Shown here: piece by piece, positions 63,556-64,000 of the stretch
Numbering within the stretch: position 1 is the stretch's first letter
Layout: every line of letters begins with the position of its first letter
Source: Isoetes taiwanensis
Taxonomy: Eukaryota > Streptophyta > Lycopodiopsida > Isoetales > Isoetaceae
Direction: 5' to 3'
Assembly: GCA_021234155.1 (NCBI GenBank)
Contig: JAJEKV010000039.1
Location: 5,004,745 to 5,068,744 of the forward strand
DNA length: 64,000 nt
Translations under genes and position numbers: made by a program
Notes under the pieces: generated by a model
The model's database searches: none
What the model was told of the DNA's origin: nothing
Seen by the model: the letters and a program-made list of their open reading frames with translations, nothing else

Positions 63556-64000
63556 TTCTTGTGTAGTTAGGATTAATCTACGCATGCCACCTATGCTTGA
63601 TATGGGTCGCATGTGTTGTTACCGATGATGGGACCACTACGGTGATCTCTAGGGCGTGGTGTAATGCCAATGTAGGCATGACCGCATTTTCGCTTGGGCG
63701 AGTGGAAGGTAGATTAGAAAGTCTACTGGTCCCCACTAAGTAGACGACCTCGAGAGAAGGAGGTCATTAAGGAATGCATCGATAGGGAAAAGCACCTCTA
63801 GCCCCATATATGCTTTGATAGGAGGAATCAGGCCTTCACGCCCCATATACGGAAGGACCTATCCTCCCACGGGCAACTAGGGTGTAGGCATGAGCGCATA
63901 TAGGCATATAGGCTACTGTCTCCACGGCCATAATGGAAGATTCACCCTCTTCCTACCGGAGATTAGCCATGCATCCATGTAGATAGGTGGGGTGGTCACC
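63556..64000 (+). other. 3' untranslated part of the gypsy element (incomplete)
   Basis: No coding signal and no copy of the 5' LTR up to the window end. Repeated phrases 'GCCCCATATATGCTTTGATAG/ACGCCCCATATACGGAAGGAC' occur near 63800-63850. The polypurine tract and 3' LTR must lie beyond 64000. Confidence 0.5.

Overview
This is nuclear DNA of a land plant with a large, repeat-rich genome. The evidence for a plant is a chloroplast division factor MinE gene, plant-type USP7/UBP12-like exons, a plant-style kinase, LTR elements primed by initiator tRNA-Met, and a chromodomain Ty3/gypsy element. The Penelope-like reverse transcriptase and the unusual DNA transposase hint at a non-flowering lineage (fern, lycophyte, moss or conifer). 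That last step is inference. Little of the window is clearly host gene; most of it is nested mobile elements of different ages.

Layout. 0-6.6 kb: a relic of an unrecognised TE-like gene (+), UBP12-like exons (-), and an unrecognised multi-exon gene (-) with an in-frame TAG. 7.4-8.3 kb: a tandem array of small inverted-repeat units. 13.6-14.4 kb: MinE (-). 15.1-18.3 kb: a long foldback repeat, split by a 5'-truncated LINE that itself carries a second insertion. 18.3-22.1 kb: a Ty1/copia element whose gag-protease block is inverted and whose RT core is deleted. 23.6-25.7 kb: a degenerate tandem repeat and a Ser/Thr kinase gene with a frameshift in its glycine loop. 27.5-32.7 kb: decayed retroelement gag, unclassified coding-like debris and one CACTA terminus. 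33.8-36.0 kb: an element with long terminal inverted repeats and palindromic minisatellites. 37.0-50.2 kb: a DDE-type transposase-like gene whose roughly 10.7-kb intron holds a GC-rich LINE relic, CCACCA/GGTGT repeats and a Penelope-like retroelement (RGG-rich ORF1 and an intact RT). 50.5-52.5 kb: a ULP1/C48 protease-like gene and an FCP1/NIF-like phosphatase gene (-). 52.9-64.0 kb: a Ty3/gypsy chromovirus, cut off by the window end.

The most remarkable feature lies between the primer-binding site and gag of that chromovirus. Two extra transcription-unit-like modules sit there, each with a pair of about 67-nt hairpin repeats and a TATAAATA box. The first encodes a histone H3-like protein: it starts MARTKQTAR, exactly the H3 tail, and ends with an H3 fold reaching RVTLM..D...A.RI.GER. 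The second is an intact 514-codon ORF whose two ends resemble H2B and H2A, like a histone doublet. Its pol ends in a chromodomain. The element therefore appears to carry its own histones together with a chromatin-reading integrase. I know of no described system like this.
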